DNA of 6,994 nucleotides, taken from positions 1 to 6,994 of the forward strand of contig JAEXHR010000167.1 in NCBI GenBank assembly GCA_023449855.1. Direction: 5' to 3'. Positions 5,876 to 6,994 of the stretch are shown here, piece by piece (the first letter of the stretch is position 1; every line of letters starts with the position of its first letter). Source of the DNA: Pseudomonadota bacterium. GTDB lineage: Bacteria; Pseudomonadota; Alphaproteobacteria; Rhizobiales; Xanthobacteraceae. The notes under the pieces were generated by a model. It made no database searches. It worked only from the letters and a program-made list of their open reading frames with translations, and was not told the DNA's origin. The position numbers and the translations under genes were made by a program.

Positions 5876-5890
5876 ATGGCTTCAAACTGA
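5876..5890 (+). other. Possible four-codon leader frame (MASN) ahead of recR
   Basis: ATG GCT TCA AAC TGA ends one base before the recR ATG and lies in another frame. Its first ten bases with context (ACATGGCTTC, 5874–5883) are repeated exactly at the recR start (5890–5899). Neither start has a visible Shine–Dalgarno. It could be a minicistron that couples translation into recR, or just a short duplication that left a dead start. Confidence 0.2.
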
Positions 5891-5891
5891 C

Positions 5892-6494
5892 ATGGCTTCC
5901 GTTGCCGGACCTGAAATCGAGCGCCTGATCCAGTTGCTCGCGCGATTGCCCGGGCTTGGACCGCGTTCGGCGCGGCGTGCGGCGCTGCATCTGATCAAGA
6001 AGCGGGATGCGCTGATGACCCCGCTGGCCGGCGCGCTGCAGCTGGCGATCGACCGTGTGCAGGTCTGCAAGGTGTGCAGCAATATCGATACGCAGAATCC
6101 GTGCACCATCTGCACGGATGCGCGGCGCGATCCCTCGACCATCGTGGTCGTCGCCGACGTCGCCGATCTGTGGGCGCTGGAGCGCGCCAATGCGGCGCCG
6201 GGCAAATATCACGTGCTCGGCGGCACGCTGTCGCCGCTCGATGGCGTGGGTCCGGGCGATCTGACCATCGATGCGCTGGTGGCGCGCGCGCATGAGCCTG
6301 ATGTCACCGAAATCATCCTGGCGCTGAATGCGACCGTGGATGGACAGACCACAGCACATTACATCACCGACCTTCTTCAGGAGGCCAATGTGAAAGTCAC
6401 CCGCCTGGCGCATGGCGTGCCGGTGGGCGGCGAGTTGGACTATCTCGACGAAGGCACGCTGTCCGCGGCGATGCGGCAGCGCACATTGTTTTGA
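5892..6494 (+). CDS. recR: Recombination mediator protein RecR
   Basis: A 200-residue RecR, the normal length. With RecO (and RecF) it loads RecA on SSB-coated single-stranded gaps. Domains in order are a helix-hairpin-helix (about 10–30, LPGLGPRSARRAALHL), a four-cysteine zinc finger (C59-x2-C62, C71-x2-C74), a Toprim domain (about 82–177; TIVVVADVADLWALE, then YHVLGGTLSPLDGVGPGDL and IILALNATVDG), and the C-terminal VPVGGELDYLDEGTLSAAMRQR. All key positions look intact. The ATG at 5892 fits the family N-terminus. It lacks a clear ribosome site and follows a repeat pair and a duplicated ATGGCTTC, so expression may be weak or uncoupled from ybaB. The dnaX–ybaB–recR order is conserved in many bacteria. 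Confidence 0.97.
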   Translation: MASVAGPEIERLIQLLARLPGLGPRSARRAALHLIKKRDALMTPLAGALQLAIDRVQVCKVCSNIDTQNPCTICTDARRDPSTIVVVADVADLWALERANAAPGKYHVLGGTLSPLDGVGPGDLTIDALVARAHEPDVTEIILALNATVDGQTTAHYITDLLQEANVKVTRLAHGVPVGGELDYLDEGTLSAAMRQRTLF

Positions 6495-6508
6495 CGGGAC
6501 TCTTTTCG

Positions 6509-6955
6509 ATGACACGATCTGGATTCAAGGCGCAGCTCGGCCGCACCGCGGTGCTGCTGATCGCAGGCATGATGGCGACGATGGCCCATGCGGCTTCCGA
6601 CGCCGTTGAGGCGCCGGCCAAGCCGGCGGCACCGAAGGACATGAAGCTCGGCGACGTGCTGTCAGGCCAGCTCAATGCCATGCGCAGTCGCGACGCCAAG
6701 GGCAAGCGCGTCGACGTCTATCAGGTCGTCACCGAACCGCGCCGGCTGCCGGCCCCGTCGGGCCTGTGCAATCTTGAGACCGGGCCGGAGACGTTCGAGA
6801 TCGTGGTGGCGAGCGATGCGCAGGCCACGCAGTTGAAGCGCTTGGTCGGCAAGGAAGTCGCGTTCAAGGTCGCCGAAGTCGCGTGCGCCGAGCAGGCGGG
6901 GCAGATGAGCGAAGCGTTGGTGACGAAGTGGAGTCTGGTGGGGAAGGCGAATTAG
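6509..6955 (+). CDS. Unrecognised small exported (periplasmic) protein
   Basis: I do not recognise this 148-residue protein. The N-terminus looks like a Sec signal peptide: basic MTRSGFKAQLGR, hydrophobic TAVLLIAGMMATM, then AHA/AS with likely cleavage after residue 28. The mature part starts with an Ala/Pro/Lys-rich stretch (about 33–46, APAKPAAPKD), then a small mixed alpha/beta domain ending KWSLVGKAN. It has two cysteines (87 and 126) that could form a disulfide, and no lipobox, so it is probably soluble and periplasmic. I chose the ATG at 6509, 14 bases past the recR stop, with CGGGA upstream. A TTG at 6491 would overlap recR by four bases and put MTGLFS before the signal peptide, which fits less well. 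Co-transcription with recR is likely by spacing, but a functional link is not implied. Confidence 0.8.
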   Translation: MTRSGFKAQLGRTAVLLIAGMMATMAHAASDAVEAPAKPAAPKDMKLGDVLSGQLNAMRSRDAKGKRVDVYQVVTEPRRLPAPSGLCNLETGPETFEIVVASDAQATQLKRLVGKEVAFKVAEVACAEQAGQMSEALVTKWSLVGKAN

Positions 6956-6967
6956 TCTCTTCCTTCT

Positions 6968-6993
6968 CCCTCTCCCGCTCTTGCGGGGGAGGG
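6968..6993 (+). terminator. Strong hairpin ending the recR transcript, probably a dispersed repeat
   Basis: CCCTCTCCCGC (6968–6978) pairs with GCGGGGGAGGG (6983–6993) over 11 pairs with one G-U, around a TCTT loop, starting 12 bases after the last stop. The window ends one base later, so a T tract cannot be checked. I recall TTCTCCCTCTCCCGC…GGGAGAGGG-type hairpins as frequent gene-end repeats in this bacterial group. Confidence 0.6.
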
Positions 6994-6994
6994 C

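Noticed and set aside
5715..6515. Minus-strand open frame of 266 codons covering recR
   Set aside because: It is antisense to an intact RecR, runs through the repeat pair, and its translation is Arg/His/Gln-rich without motifs.

Overview
The window is GC-rich, densely coded and bacterial. It most likely comes from an alphaproteobacterium of the Bradyrhizobium/Rhodopseudomonas/Afipia/Nitrobacter group (Nitrobacteraceae). Three things suggest this: the order small SRP RNA–dnaX–ybaB–recR, a DnaX with alphaproteobacterial character, and intergenic palindromes that I recall as dispersed repeats of this family (GAGCAYGATC…GATCATGCTC, TGTCCCGGACGCG…CCGGGAC, and a CCCTCTCCCGC/GCGGGGGAGGG hairpin). 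The assignment rests on memory and pattern recognition; no search was run.

The left part (about 1–3070) is entirely on the minus strand. A HIT-family protein, a NudC-type Nudix hydrolase and a PfkB-family sugar/nucleoside kinase are packed with overlapping or nearly touching ends (2650/2642 and 1706/1674), so they form one probable operon, transcribed from about 3070 down to 742. After a gap of about 190 bases with two hairpins comes a separate Lrp/AsnC-type regulator (39–548). It has its own candidate promoter, with a short dyad exactly between the -35 and -10 elements.

The divergent spacer at 3071–3248 separates this operon from the plus-strand half. There lies the small (4.5S-like) signal recognition particle RNA, with a plausible sigma70-type promoter, followed by dnaX (clamp-loader tau subunit), ybaB/ebfC (DNA-binding, nucleoid-associated) and recR (recombination mediator). 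A short gene for an unrecognised exported protein follows 14 bases after recR. The dnaX–ybaB and ybaB–recR spacers are occupied by palindromic repeats, which could cut or tune an otherwise classical replication/repair operon.

The window is mainly core housekeeping DNA. I do not see a defence system, mobile element, CRISPR array or obviously new multi-gene system. The parts most worth a second look are the repeat-filled spacers, a tiny MASN reading frame duplicated just ahead of recR, the nearly cysteine-free zinc module of DnaX, the HIT–NudC–kinase operon, and the unknown exported protein. No gene-free stretch exceeds 300 bases.
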